DNA of 64,000 bases, from assembly GCA_902777125.1 (NCBI GenBank), contig CACYSQ010000011.1:1-64000 (forward strand), given 5' to 3'. Numbering within the stretch: the stretch's first letter is position 1; each line of letters begins with the position of its first letter. A model generated the notes under the pieces. The model was given only the letters and a program-made list of their open reading frames with translations. It was not told the origin of the DNA and did no database searches. Of the stretch, positions 39,810 to 47,842 are shown in pieces. This stretch comes from Ruminococcus flavefaciens (GTDB lineage Bacteria; Bacillota; Clostridia; Oscillospirales; Ruminococcaceae). Position numbers and translations under genes: made by a program.

Positions 39810-41283
39810 ACAGTATAAAGCAAATAAGCCCGGAGCATCCGTCATTGATGACACGCTCCAGTGTCTCCTGCAATTTCAGACGTGCCTCAACCGGCATCTT
39901 GTACAGCTTGTTGTGCAGCCCCTCGTTGACCAGCTCGTGCAGCGATTTTCCGAAGATATTGGACTCCCATATTTTCTTCGGGTCGTCGTCGAAGCCGTCG
40001 AGCAGGTACATCACAAGCTCCTCGGACTGCCTTTCCGTGCCGACGATCGGGCTGACCGTGGTATTGATATTCGCCTTCATCATGTGTATCGACGGCGCTG
40101 AGGCACGGAGCTTCACGCCGTATTTTCCGCCCTGACGGATAATTTTCGGCTCCTCGAGGGAAAGCTCCTCGAGCTCCGGCATGACGATACCGTAGCCGGT
40201 CGCCTCGACCTCGGCAAGTGCAGGCGCGATACGCTGATACTTCCGGCGGATATCGTTGAGCTCCATGAGAAGCGGCATGAGGTCGCTCTCGCTGCCTATC
40301 TCGATGCCGGTAGTCTCACCGAGTATCTTGTAGAACAGGTCGCCGTCGAGGTCGGCGGTTATCGTAACAGAGCCTTTTCCGAGGTCAATGGAGCTCACCG
40401 CGGCGCTTACTATGTGCGGACACTGGGCGATAGCCTCCGCAGCACCGGCAGCTTCGCGGACGATAGTGATATCCTTTGCCGCCTCACGAATGCAGCCGAG
40501 TATCTCAGTGCGGAGCCAGTGACCCTTTTCGAGGGTATTTATCCAGCGGGCAGTTCGGATATTTATCTCCTTTATCGGGAATGCGAACAGTATTTCCCGC
40601 ATGATACCGCGGATATCCTCCTCTGTGAGGTCGAGACAGCTCACCGGCATGACCTTTGTGTCGTACCGCTCTGTCAGCTCGGCGGCGAGGGCTTTTGCCT
40701 CGGACGAATTGGGGTCAACGGTGTTCATAATGACGACGAAGGGCTTGCCGAGCTCTTTGAGCTCACGGATAACGCGCTCCTCGCACTCCTCATACTCGGC
40801 ACGCGGAATGTCCGAAATAGAGCCGTCCGTGGTTATAACAAGACCGATAGTGGAGTGGTCGGTTATGACCTTCTGAGTGCCGATCTCAGCCGCCATATTG
40901 AAGGGTATCTCCTCGTCAAACCACGAGGTCATGACCATACGGGGCTGTTCGTTTTCGATGTAGCCGAGTGAGCTGGGGACGATATAGCCCACGCAGTCGA
41001 TGAGCCGGACGCGGAATGCAGCGCCGTCCCCGAGATCGACCTCGACAGCCTCCTCCGGGATAAACTTGGGCTCGGTAGTCATGATAGTCTTGCCGGCGGC
41101 GGACTGCGGAAGCTCATCGAGGGCACGTTCGCGCTTGAATTCGCTCGGGATATTGGGGATAACGAGCGTTTCCATGAAGCGCTTGATGAAGGTGGATTTG
41201 CCGGTGCGGACGGGGCCGACAACGCCTATGTAGATATCGCCGCCGGTACGTTCGGCGATATTGCTGTAAATATCTTTAACCAT
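39808..41283 (-). CDS. spoIVA: Stage IV sporulation protein A
   Basis: 491 residues from the ATG at 41283 (AAGGAG upstream), almost the same length as in Bacillus. SpoIVA is an ATPase that polymerises on the forespore surface as the base of the spore coat. The N-terminal Walker A GPVRTGKSTFIKRF, the following PNIPSEFKRERALDELPQSA, LIDCVGYIVP and SWFDEEIPFNMAAEIGTQKV regions are conserved family blocks, and the C-terminal end CSGLICFIL is as in clostridia. Next to sipL, its partner. No sigma-E promoter could be recognised with confidence. Confidence 0.96.
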   Translation of the reverse strand: MVKDIYSNIAERTGGDIYIGVVGPVRTGKSTFIKRFMETLVIPNIPSEFKRERALDELPQSAAGKTIMTTEPKFIPEEAVEVDLGDGAAFRVRLIDCVGYIVPSSLGYIENEQPRMVMTSWFDEEIPFNMAAEIGTQKVITDHSTIGLVITTDGSISDIPRAEYEECEERVIRELKELGKPFVVIMNTVDPNSSEAKALAAELTERYDTKVMPVSCLDLTEEDIRGIMREILFAFPIKEINIRTARWINTLEKGHWLRTEILGCIREAAKDITIVREAAGAAEAIAQCPHIVSAAVSSIDLGKGSVTITADLDGDLFYKILGETTGIEIGSESDLMPLLMELNDIRRKYQRIAPALAEVEATGYGIVMPELEELSLEEPKIIRQGGKYGVKLRASAPSIHMMKANINTTVSPIVGTERQSEELVMYLLDGFDDDPKKIWESNIFGKSLHELVNEGLHNKLYKMPVEARLKLQETLERVINDGCSGLICFIL

Positions 41284-41315
41284 GTTTTTCTCCTTAATAC
41301 AGTGATATCCTTTCA

Positions 41316-41491
41316 GGGGACGCTCTCTCTTGCAGAGCGTCCCCTCTGCGAAAACAGTCCACTGGACTGTTTTCTGCATTCACCCCTTGCAGAGCGCCTT
41401 GCGGAATGCAGGGCTTTGCCCCGCACCCCACCAGAGGCGCTGCCTCTGGACTCCGCTCAAGGGATGACCTCCCTTGAGAATCCCATTATAT
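41316..41491 (+). repeat. Structured dispersed repeat, copy B
   Basis: H1: GGGGACGCTCT with AGAGCGTCCCC (perfect 11 bp, loop CTCTTGC). H2: GAAAACAGTCCA with TGGACTGTTTTC. A second AGAGCG at 41391-41396 could compete for the same partner. H4: CCAGAGGC with GCCTCTGG. H5: CTCAAGGG with CCCTTGAG. Tail GAATCCCATT. It lies between spoIVA and sipL but in opposite orientation to them. Confidence 0.8.
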
Positions 41492-41496
41492 TAGTT

Positions 41497-43050
41497 TTAT
41501 GTTACTATGGGTATAAGCAGCATTCCTCCGCTGCGGAGACGTTCGCCGTCAAGCTCGTTCTCCTCCATTATCGCGGAAACGCTCGTGCTGTACCTCTTGG
41601 CGATGTCCCATACGTCCTCCTCCGGAACACCGAAATAAAGCTTTATCGCGTAATCTCCGTCGCGTTCCTTCTTGACCGAGCTGTCAACTGTAATGTCCGT
41701 GATAGCTCTGATGGTGTCCGAACCTGTTACCGATATCCTCGCGGAAAGCTCTGCCTTTGCGGTGAAAACGCCCTCCGCTGAGATGTTGTAGGAAACGTCA
41801 CGCGCCGATATCTCGGCAGAAACAGCAGATGCGGAGATATCGTCCCCGAGGACTATCGTCTCCTCGAAGGTCTCGTCCCTGTCCGGCATCGCTATCATGC
41901 CGGAGCTGTCGCGGACTGCCGCAGAATAGGTCAGCATACCGCTTATCACGACCGAGCGTCCGTCCTCGCCGGGACGGGTGTTGATGTTCTTGGGAGTACA
42001 CCACACCGAATATACCGTTTCGGGAATGCTTTCGCCCTCGGCAAGCTTCGCGGTATGCCGGAAGCTCTCCTCATAGACCGTTGGAAGCTGCTCAGCCCTT
42101 ATCTCCGTGAACTCCGCATTGCAAGGATATACCGTGGAATAGGCGTCCGTGCCGACCGTTACGGAGGCTGTCTTAACGGCACGGCAGAGCAGTCTGACTT
42201 CGGCTTCACAGCGGAGAATGCGGTTGTCGCCGTTCCGTCCGGCGGCAGGCGTAACCTCGCAGGAGACTATCTCCGGAGTTACCGTGCATTCGTAGCTCTC
42301 GTCAAGACCGTCAATGTCGATGACCTGACTGTAGGGGAGCTCGAACCGCAGCGGCTCGACTGCGCCCTTGCCCTCGCTTTCGCAAGAATAGAGGATATCG
42401 ACCGCGATACTGCCCTTTGCGAGGAGCTTTCCCGATATCATCTTTTTTTCGCATTCCTGAGCAGTGCAGCGGCAGCTTATAATGCTTGCGGCGGCAGGCT
42501 GTGCAGGCTGGAGCTCTGTTTCCTCGCTGATGCGGAGCTGCTTATCCGCGGAGAGCTTCTTTGCGGCGAACCTCACGGGGAGCTTCCTGAGCTGCATATT
42601 CATGCCGGAAACGCCCGAAACTACCTCCTGCGTCACCTCGCAGCTCACCGAAGCCTTGACCGATACCGCACCGCGCAGGTCAAGGCGGCGCTTGTTCACA
42701 GCCCTGCAATTTACATTGTCAGCCTTCGGCACCAGCTTGACTGCCGGACTGGTGCATTCGCGGTCGAGGTCGATAGAGCGCTGGAAGGTCTGTGTCTGCG
42801 TAACGGAACGTATAACGCTGTCGCCCTCGCCGCAGTAGAGAATGCGGATATCGCAGCGCAGACCGTAGCTGAGACGGTTCCCGCTGACTGTCCAGTCCGT
42901 TATTACGGGAATGGTCTCGCAGCGGACGAGCCTGAAAATGTCGGGGTAATAGTCGGGGAGTATGTAGTCTAATTCGATATTCTGCTCCTGTATGCCGCTG
43001 TAAACGCTCACAGAAGCGGGAACGGTTTCTTTGCTGATCTTCAGATCCAT
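41497..43050 (-). CDS. sipL: SipL-like protein (SPOCS repeats and LysM)
   Basis: 517 residues from the ATG at 43050 (AAGGAGG upstream). Residues about 1-440 form SPOCS (DUF3794) repeats, marked by ELDYILPDYYPDI, SYGLRCDIRILYCGEG and FELPYSQVIDIDGLDES. The C terminus (about 468-517) is a LysM domain: LYFGVPEEDVWDIAKRYSTS and GMLLIPIV. In Clostridioides difficile SipL binds SpoIVA through LysM and drives coat encasement. Gene order spoIVA next to sipL supports this. The two are separated here by a dispersed repeat. Confidence 0.92.
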   Translation of the reverse strand: MDLKISKETVPASVSVYSGIQEQNIELDYILPDYYPDIFRLVRCETIPVITDWTVSGNRLSYGLRCDIRILYCGEGDSVIRSVTQTQTFQRSIDLDRECTSPAVKLVPKADNVNCRAVNKRRLDLRGAVSVKASVSCEVTQEVVSGVSGMNMQLRKLPVRFAAKKLSADKQLRISEETELQPAQPAAASIISCRCTAQECEKKMISGKLLAKGSIAVDILYSCESEGKGAVEPLRFELPYSQVIDIDGLDESYECTVTPEIVSCEVTPAAGRNGDNRILRCEAEVRLLCRAVKTASVTVGTDAYSTVYPCNAEFTEIRAEQLPTVYEESFRHTAKLAEGESIPETVYSVWCTPKNINTRPGEDGRSVVISGMLTYSAAVRDSSGMIAMPDRDETFEETIVLGDDISASAVSAEISARDVSYNISAEGVFTAKAELSARISVTGSDTIRAITDITVDSSVKKERDGDYAIKLYFGVPEEDVWDIAKRYSTSVSAIMEENELDGERLRSGGMLLIPIVT

Positions 43051-43170
43051 AGGTGAACCTCCTTGAAATTGCTTTGTACTATGATATTCACCTCGCGGTA
43101 CAAGTATGCAAGAGCCGGAACGTATTAAAATAAAACCTCGATTTCTGCTCACTAATCTGATGCAAGGTAC

Positions 43171-43199
43171 TTGAAATTCCCGGAAAGATGTGGTATAAT
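43171..43199 (+). promoter_or_regulatory. Promoter of the GH5 lipoprotein gene
   Basis: TTGAAA, 17 bp, TATAAT, 36 bp before the ATG at 43236. Confidence 0.8.
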
Positions 43200-43235
43200 G
43201 TATCTGTATTTGTTCTATCGACGAAAGGAGCCAAT

Positions 43236-45308
43236 ATGAAGCTTGAAAAAATCATGGCTGTGCTGACCGCCTCGCTGCTCGCTTTTTCGGCATCAGGCTG
43301 CGGCGGAAAGTCAAAGGGCAGCAGCTCTGTCAAATCTTCCGTTACCACTGCTTCGTCTGAAGAAAATCCCTCGGAAACCGATCCGTTGCTCATAACAGAG
43401 GCTTTCTCCGAGGAGGAGACTACCGAGCCCGTGACCAAGCACATAAGTCCGGTAGAGACCGTTTCGGCTCAGTGTGCGGTGCAGTACGATGCCGACAAGA
43501 CCATTCTGCGTGATGACGGCAGCAATACAATAAAGATACCGCTTTCGGAATTCATCGAAGCGGGCGATAAGATATCCTCCTTTACCTTCATAGTCGAAGC
43601 CGGCAGCAACATCGGACAGTATAAGGGCGGCTGCGGCATTTCGGTAACAGAGGACTGTCCCGCCGGAAAGAAGGGCTGGTATCAGTGCCCGGACTTCACA
43701 GCTCCCACTCAGGGAACCTACGGCGAGATAAAATGGGAGGTCCCGGCTGAGATAAAGGACTACATAGATCCCGAGGGCGAGATAATGTTCGGCTACTGGT
43801 GGGGAAATCCTACGAGCCTCACTGTAAAGCAGGGCATATGCGCGTTTGAACGCACAAGACAGCTCCCGGTTGACGGCACTGTCGATATCAAGGTCGGCAA
43901 GAGCGCTGCAAAAGGCGGCGATGACAACATTATAAAGGTGAAAACAGCGGGCCTGCTTCCGGAGAATGCCATACTCGAAGCTGTTGAGTATAAGGTGAGC
44001 GGAGGTCCGTTCGGAAAATTCACAGGCGCTTTCGGCTATTCTTCTTCTGCCGGAAGCTATCAGTCGCCTAATACGGCGGTATTCACAGGTGATGCTTCCC
44101 TCTCGCTCACATGGTTCGTTCCGTACGAGGCGAAGGCGCTCACAGCAGAGGACGGTGAGATAATGCTTGGTTATTGGTACGGCGATCAGCCCTCGGCTTC
44201 GCTTGACTCCATAACAGTGAAATACAGTCAGGGCGACGGCAGTATCCCGGCATATATCCCGCCGAAGGAGCTTTCGACCGATCCTGAAGGATATCAGAGC
44301 GATTACGGTTTCAGAAGCTCCGCAAAGCTCATCTCCGAGATCAAGGTCGGATGGAACCTCGGAAATTCCCTTGAATGCTACGGCTATAAGAGTTGGTCTA
44401 CTGCGGCTGAGACCGCTTGGGGCAACCCTGTTACAACAAAGGCTATGATAGACAAGGTCAGGGAAGCCGGCTTCAATGCTATCCGTATCCCTATAACGTG
44501 GGGCGAGCATATGAACGGCGATACCATAGATGCGGAATGGCTCGCAAGAGTGCATGAGATCGTGGATTATGCCTATAATGAGGGAATGTTCGTCATTATC
44601 AATATGCACCACGATGACTATATATGGTTCAAGCCCTCCGATGCGGAATATGAGAAGTGCCGCGATAAGCTCATGAGTATATGGAAACAGATCTCCGTAT
44701 CCTTTGAAAAATACGGCGACAGGCTGATATTCGAGGGCATGAACGAGCCGAGAACGGTAGACAGTGCTATGGAATGGCAGGGCGGTACTCCCGAGGAACG
44801 TGCCGTTGTCAATAAGTACGCACAGGATTTCGTGGACGCTGTACGTTCAACAGGCGGACAGAATTCCGAGAGGACCCTCATCGTGACCTCGTATGCGGCT
44901 TCTGCCGAGACCGCTGCAATGGACGATGTGGTGATACCAAACAGCGGAAACATCGTACTTTCGCTGCATTACTACGCACCGTGGGAGTTCGCGGACGGCA
45001 GATCGAAGGTCTTTGACGATGCCGGAAAGAACGACCTCAAGACCAAGTTCAGCGAGATAAAATCGAAGTTCATCGACAAGGGAGTTCCGGTCATTATCAC
45101 GGAATTCGGCTGTGTAGCGGGAGCTGATACCTCAGTTCGTGCGGAGTTCTACGATTACTACGTCCGCAATGCAAGAGCAGCGGGTATCAAGTGCTTTGTA
45201 TGGGACAACAACGTCTTCTCGAAGGACAGCAGCTACGGTATCTTCCACCGCGGCACCCTTACATGGGACGATGACCTGAAAGACGCGATAATCAACGCTT
45301 CAAGGTAA
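43236..45308 (+). CDS. Lipoprotein GH5 endoglucanase with two N-terminal binding-type modules
   Basis: 690 residues from the ATG at 43236 (AAAGGAG upstream). Lipobox SGC at about residues 21-23, then a Ser/Glu-rich spacer. Two related beta modules at about 75-205 and 210-330 both end in a GEIMxGYWxG string and resemble carbohydrate-binding or DUF5620-type modules. The catalytic domain (about 365-690) is GH5, subfamily 4-like: GWNLGNSLE, RIPITWGEH, the acid/base in FEGMNEPR, HYYAPWEF and the nucleophile in IITEFG. It should cut beta-1,4-glucans at the cell surface. No dockerin is present, so it works apart from the cellulosome. Confidence 0.92.
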   Translation: MKLEKIMAVLTASLLAFSASGCGGKSKGSSSVKSSVTTASSEENPSETDPLLITEAFSEEETTEPVTKHISPVETVSAQCAVQYDADKTILRDDGSNTIKIPLSEFIEAGDKISSFTFIVEAGSNIGQYKGGCGISVTEDCPAGKKGWYQCPDFTAPTQGTYGEIKWEVPAEIKDYIDPEGEIMFGYWWGNPTSLTVKQGICAFERTRQLPVDGTVDIKVGKSAAKGGDDNIIKVKTAGLLPENAILEAVEYKVSGGPFGKFTGAFGYSSSAGSYQSPNTAVFTGDASLSLTWFVPYEAKALTAEDGEIMLGYWYGDQPSASLDSITVKYSQGDGSIPAYIPPKELSTDPEGYQSDYGFRSSAKLISEIKVGWNLGNSLECYGYKSWSTAAETAWGNPVTTKAMIDKVREAGFNAIRIPITWGEHMNGDTIDAEWLARVHEIVDYAYNEGMFVIINMHHDDYIWFKPSDAEYEKCRDKLMSIWKQISVSFEKYGDRLIFEGMNEPRTVDSAMEWQGGTPEERAVVNKYAQDFVDAVRSTGGQNSERTLIVTSYAASAETAAMDDVVIPNSGNIVLSLHYYAPWEFADGRSKVFDDAGKNDLKTKFSEIKSKFIDKGVPVIITEFGCVAGADTSVRAEFYDYYVRNARAAGIKCFVWDNNVFSKDSSYGIFHRGTLTWDDDLKDAIINASR

Positions 45309-45336
45309 GCGGTACCAAGAAAATTGAGAACTAAGA

Positions 45337-45365
45337 AAGGGCGTCCGAATGGACGCCCTTGTTTT
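45337..45365 (+). terminator. Terminator after the GH5 gene
   Basis: AAGGGCGTCC, loop GAAT, GGACGCCCTT, then GTTTTG. Confidence 0.82.
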
Positions 45366-45448
45366 GTACAGAATGGTTTTGACGGTTTATTCTTTGACCC
45401 CCGGGCGGCGAAATGCCGCCCCTACTATGCACTTTGAACTAAAAACTA

Positions 45449-45471
45449 AGGGGCGATTTTACATCGCCCCT
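45449..45471. repeat. GGGGCGA hairpin at the end of the GIY-YIG gene
   Basis: AGGGGCGAT pairs with ATCGCCCCT. It belongs to the GTAGGGG hairpin family and may also end transcription of the minus-strand operon; a related CGGCGAAATGCCGCCCCTAC lies at about 45406. Confidence 0.55.
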
Positions 45472-45778
45472 AAATCTTTTCCCTGTGGTATATTTCGGAA
45501 GCCTCCTCGCCGAAAAAGGCGGCAAAGCAGGAATTATCCGCTATAAGCCGCAGCTTTTTCTCCTTCGGGAGCTGCTTTATCCGGTATTCGAGCTTTGATG
45601 CAAGGCTCCGGTCAGCAGCAGTCCAAAGGGCTTCGAGAGCCTCCGCCCTGTGCGAGCGGGTGTACTTCGCGCACTTCTCAGTGCGTCCGAAATGCTCGTC
45701 CAGCCGGCGCGTGATATCGGTCGTAATGCCGGTATAGAGCAGTCCGCCCTCGCAGCGTATGATGTAGATATAGTACAT
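45470..45778 (-). CDS. GIY-YIG nuclease family protein (UPF0213 type)
   Basis: 102 residues. The GIY-YIG core is complete: YYIYIIRC, LLYTGITTDITRRLDEH with the catalytic Arg, and the KLEYRIKQLPKEKK part with the catalytic Glu. Small single-domain members (YhbQ/YazA type) are thought to act on DNA, but their role is poorly known. The start codon overlaps the stop of the DUF2225 gene (TAATG), so the two are translationally coupled. Confidence 0.92.
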   Translation of the reverse strand: MYYIYIIRCEGGLLYTGITTDITRRLDEHFGRTEKCAKYTRSHRAEALEALWTAADRSLASKLEYRIKQLPKEKKLRLIADNSCFAAFFGEEASEIYHREKI

Positions 45779-46434
45779 TATTTCGCCGAAACACCGGGGA
45801 TCTCGTCCGCACGGTGAGCAGCGCTGTCGCCTTTTGCAGCGAGATTGACCTCGAAGAAAGCGATAGCGGTCATGAGCTGCGAGCGGTAAGCCTTGCCCTC
45901 GTAATCGCGGACGACTCTCGAAAATTCGCCCGAACGTCTGAGGATATCAGCCATGAGGATATGGAAATTCGGATCGTTCTTGAAAGCGGCAGGGTGTCCG
46001 TCGAAAATCTTCACAGCGGCAGTACGGCAGGCTTTTGCCTGTTTTTCGGCATTTTCGTCGTCGAGCAGCCATGCGGCGTAGAGGTAGGACTGCACAGCCT
46101 CCTTGTAGCTGTGACCCTTGACGCAAATCAGCGCCTTTTTCACCATTTCGGCAGCCTTTCCGGAAATGTCCTTGATACCGCCGTTTGAGAGGTACTCTTT
46201 GCTTGAAAGGTACTCGCGGTCGATATCAGCCGGCATATCGAGCATGGCGTTGCAGTATCCGCATTCGGGACACTCCATTACCCAGTAGCTTACATAGCCG
46301 CGGTGGGGTTCAGCGGGACGCAGATCGATATCCGGAACTCCCTGCGGAGGGTCGGTCTCAGTGATTATCGTGTGCTCAGAGGAAGCTCCGCATACACTGC
46401 AAACGAAGTCCCTTGTTTCAGTAATAAAAGGCAT
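45778..46434 (-). CDS. DUF2225 zinc-ribbon protein
   Basis: 218 residues. Two Cys pairs at the N terminus, CSVCG (about 12-16) and CPECGYC (about 55-61), form a probable zinc site; the rest is helical, with TPR-like stretches (AAEMVKKALICVKGHSYKEA). This layout is that of DUF2225, a Firmicute family without known function. RBS AAGGAG. Upstream gene codes for a GH25 enzyme 12 bp away. Confidence 0.82.
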   Translation of the reverse strand: MPFITETRDFVCSVCGASSEHTIITETDPPQGVPDIDLRPAEPHRGYVSYWVMECPECGYCNAMLDMPADIDREYLSSKEYLSNGGIKDISGKAAEMVKKALICVKGHSYKEAVQSYLYAAWLLDDENAEKQAKACRTAAVKIFDGHPAAFKNDPNFHILMADILRRSGEFSRVVRDYEGKAYRSQLMTAIAFFEVNLAAKGDSAAHRADEIPGVSAK

Positions 46435-46446
46435 TGTAAATTCTCC

Positions 46447-47574
46447 TTAGTCAGCTTTTTTTGTGGTGGTCGCGGAGGTAGTTGACTCCGCCGAAGTAGT
46501 GACAGAAGTGGTCGTGACAGCGGTCGTTGTGGTCACCGCAGGCTTTTCAGCAGGCTTGTCCCCGATTACGGAGGGCGCACCGGGCTTGCTGTAATCGCGG
46601 AACGAGATGTTCATATCGACATTGCCGCTTATTCCCGGAACATAGCCGTCCGAGGCGTACTGCCACATCTGGAAATCGTAGTAATATGTAGGCTTGGTAT
46701 TGTATTCCGCGAGCCAGAACGGATAATCCTTGAGGCGCTGAACGTCCAGCTTCATCATGGAGGTGTACTTGTTCTGATATATCATCGGGGTATAGCCGGC
46801 GGACTTCACCCTTTCGCAGAAAGCAACGCAGCAGTCCGCGAGGGTATCAACGGAAACGGTATCAGTCCTTGCGGTGTCACCGCTGATTATCTCCCAGTCG
46901 AAAATAAGCGGGTAGGTGATATCATAAGGCTCAACAGCGTCAATGAGAGCATCGGCCTCCTCGATAGCCTCGTCCGTAGTGGTCGCCTGCGAGAAGAAGT
47001 AGGCTCCGACGTGGAGACCGGCATCTGCGGCTCCGGAAATATTCTCCTTGAACTTCTTGTCCATAACGATATCGCCGCCGCCGTAGGTCCTTACGCCCAC
47101 GCGGACGATAACGAAGTCGATACCGGCAGCCTTAACCTTCTGCCAGTCGATATCGCCCTGGAATTCGGATATGTCGATACCGGTAATTGACGTAGTTTCG
47201 CCGTTTTCACGGTAGAAGGAGTAGCCGTTCCTCGTAGTGACAGCCGCCCTGTCGATAGAGCAGGCAGGAACGTCCTCATAGACCGGGAGGAATACCTCGC
47301 CGAGTGAGCTGTCCTTGTAGAGTATTTTTTTGCCGCTGAGCTGGTAGAAGGTCTCGTCCTTTTCGATGACAGCTCTTGTGCGGACCTCCGGCTCGGTATC
47401 CTCCTGGGAGGAAGCCTTAGCGCCGGCATTTACGGGGACGGTCTTTTCGTCCTTGCCGTCGTCCCTGAGAAAGAGGCTCCATGAGAGCGCACCGCCGAGT
47501 GCGAGCATGGCTGCGAACTCAACAGCGGCGAGCTTTTTCCAGCCCGAGCCTTTTTTATCCTTATTTTTAGACAT
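46447..47574 (-). CDS. GH25 muramidase-like membrane-anchored enzyme
   Basis: 375 residues from the ATG at 47574 (GGAGG upstream). Short basic N terminus, one membrane segment at about 14-33, an extracellular spacer, the GH25 domain at about 120-330, and a Thr/Ser-rich tail ending in TTKKAD. GH25 marks: TGIDISEFQGDIDW with the catalytic Asp, FVIVRVGVRTYGGG, VGAYFFSQA and PLIFDWEI with the catalytic Asp/Glu pair. It should cut the glycan chains of peptidoglycan, for wall turnover. The Thr-rich tail resembles the linkers of the scaffoldins. Confidence 0.9.
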   Translation of the reverse strand: MSKNKDKKGSGWKKLAAVEFAAMLALGGALSWSLFLRDDGKDEKTVPVNAGAKASSQEDTEPEVRTRAVIEKDETFYQLSGKKILYKDSSLGEVFLPVYEDVPACSIDRAAVTTRNGYSFYRENGETTSITGIDISEFQGDIDWQKVKAAGIDFVIVRVGVRTYGGGDIVMDKKFKENISGAADAGLHVGAYFFSQATTTDEAIEEADALIDAVEPYDITYPLIFDWEIISGDTARTDTVSVDTLADCCVAFCERVKSAGYTPMIYQNKYTSMMKLDVQRLKDYPFWLAEYNTKPTYYYDFQMWQYASDGYVPGISGNVDMNISFRDYSKPGAPSVIGDKPAEKPAVTTTTAVTTTSVTTSAESTTSATTTKKAD

Positions 47575-47668
47575 ATGTGCCTCCGTATCATCTTTATGAG
47601 CGGGCATTCAGCCCATAATGATATGATATCACATTTTTCGCGTGATGTCAAATTTAATGCAGATAATT

Positions 47669-47703
47669 GAGAATGGAGAATGGAGAATTGAGAATTGAGA
47701 ATT
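47669..47703. repeat. Heptamer array GAGAATK x5
   Basis: Five perfect 7-bp units in a row: GAGAATG twice, GAGAATT three times. Followed by TGTCCGCTTTCGCGGACGGG, a hairpin whose TGTCCGCTTT is also next to the array at 63952. Confidence 0.75.
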
Positions 47704-47806
47704 ATTGTGTCCGCTTTCGCGGACGGGTCTGAATATGTATAAATTACCGGTAAAATGCGCAGCAGACAGCGATTGTAGAGGACGTTCCCGGCAGATCATT
47801 CGCCGC

Positions 47807-47836
47807 AAAAAAAGACTGCCCGTTTTCAGGGCAGCC
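47807..47836 (-). terminator. Terminator of the RING-finger gene
   Basis: Minus strand CTGCCC, loop, GGGCAG, then seven T. Confidence 0.82.
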
Positions 47837-47842
47837 TTAGCT

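Noticed and set aside
42055-42972. 305-codon plus-strand frame antisense to sipL
   Set aside because: No ribosome binding site, overlaps a recognised protein fully.
43311-44612. 433-codon minus-strand frame antisense to the GH5 gene
   Set aside because: Overlaps a certain gene whose motifs are complete; product has no features.
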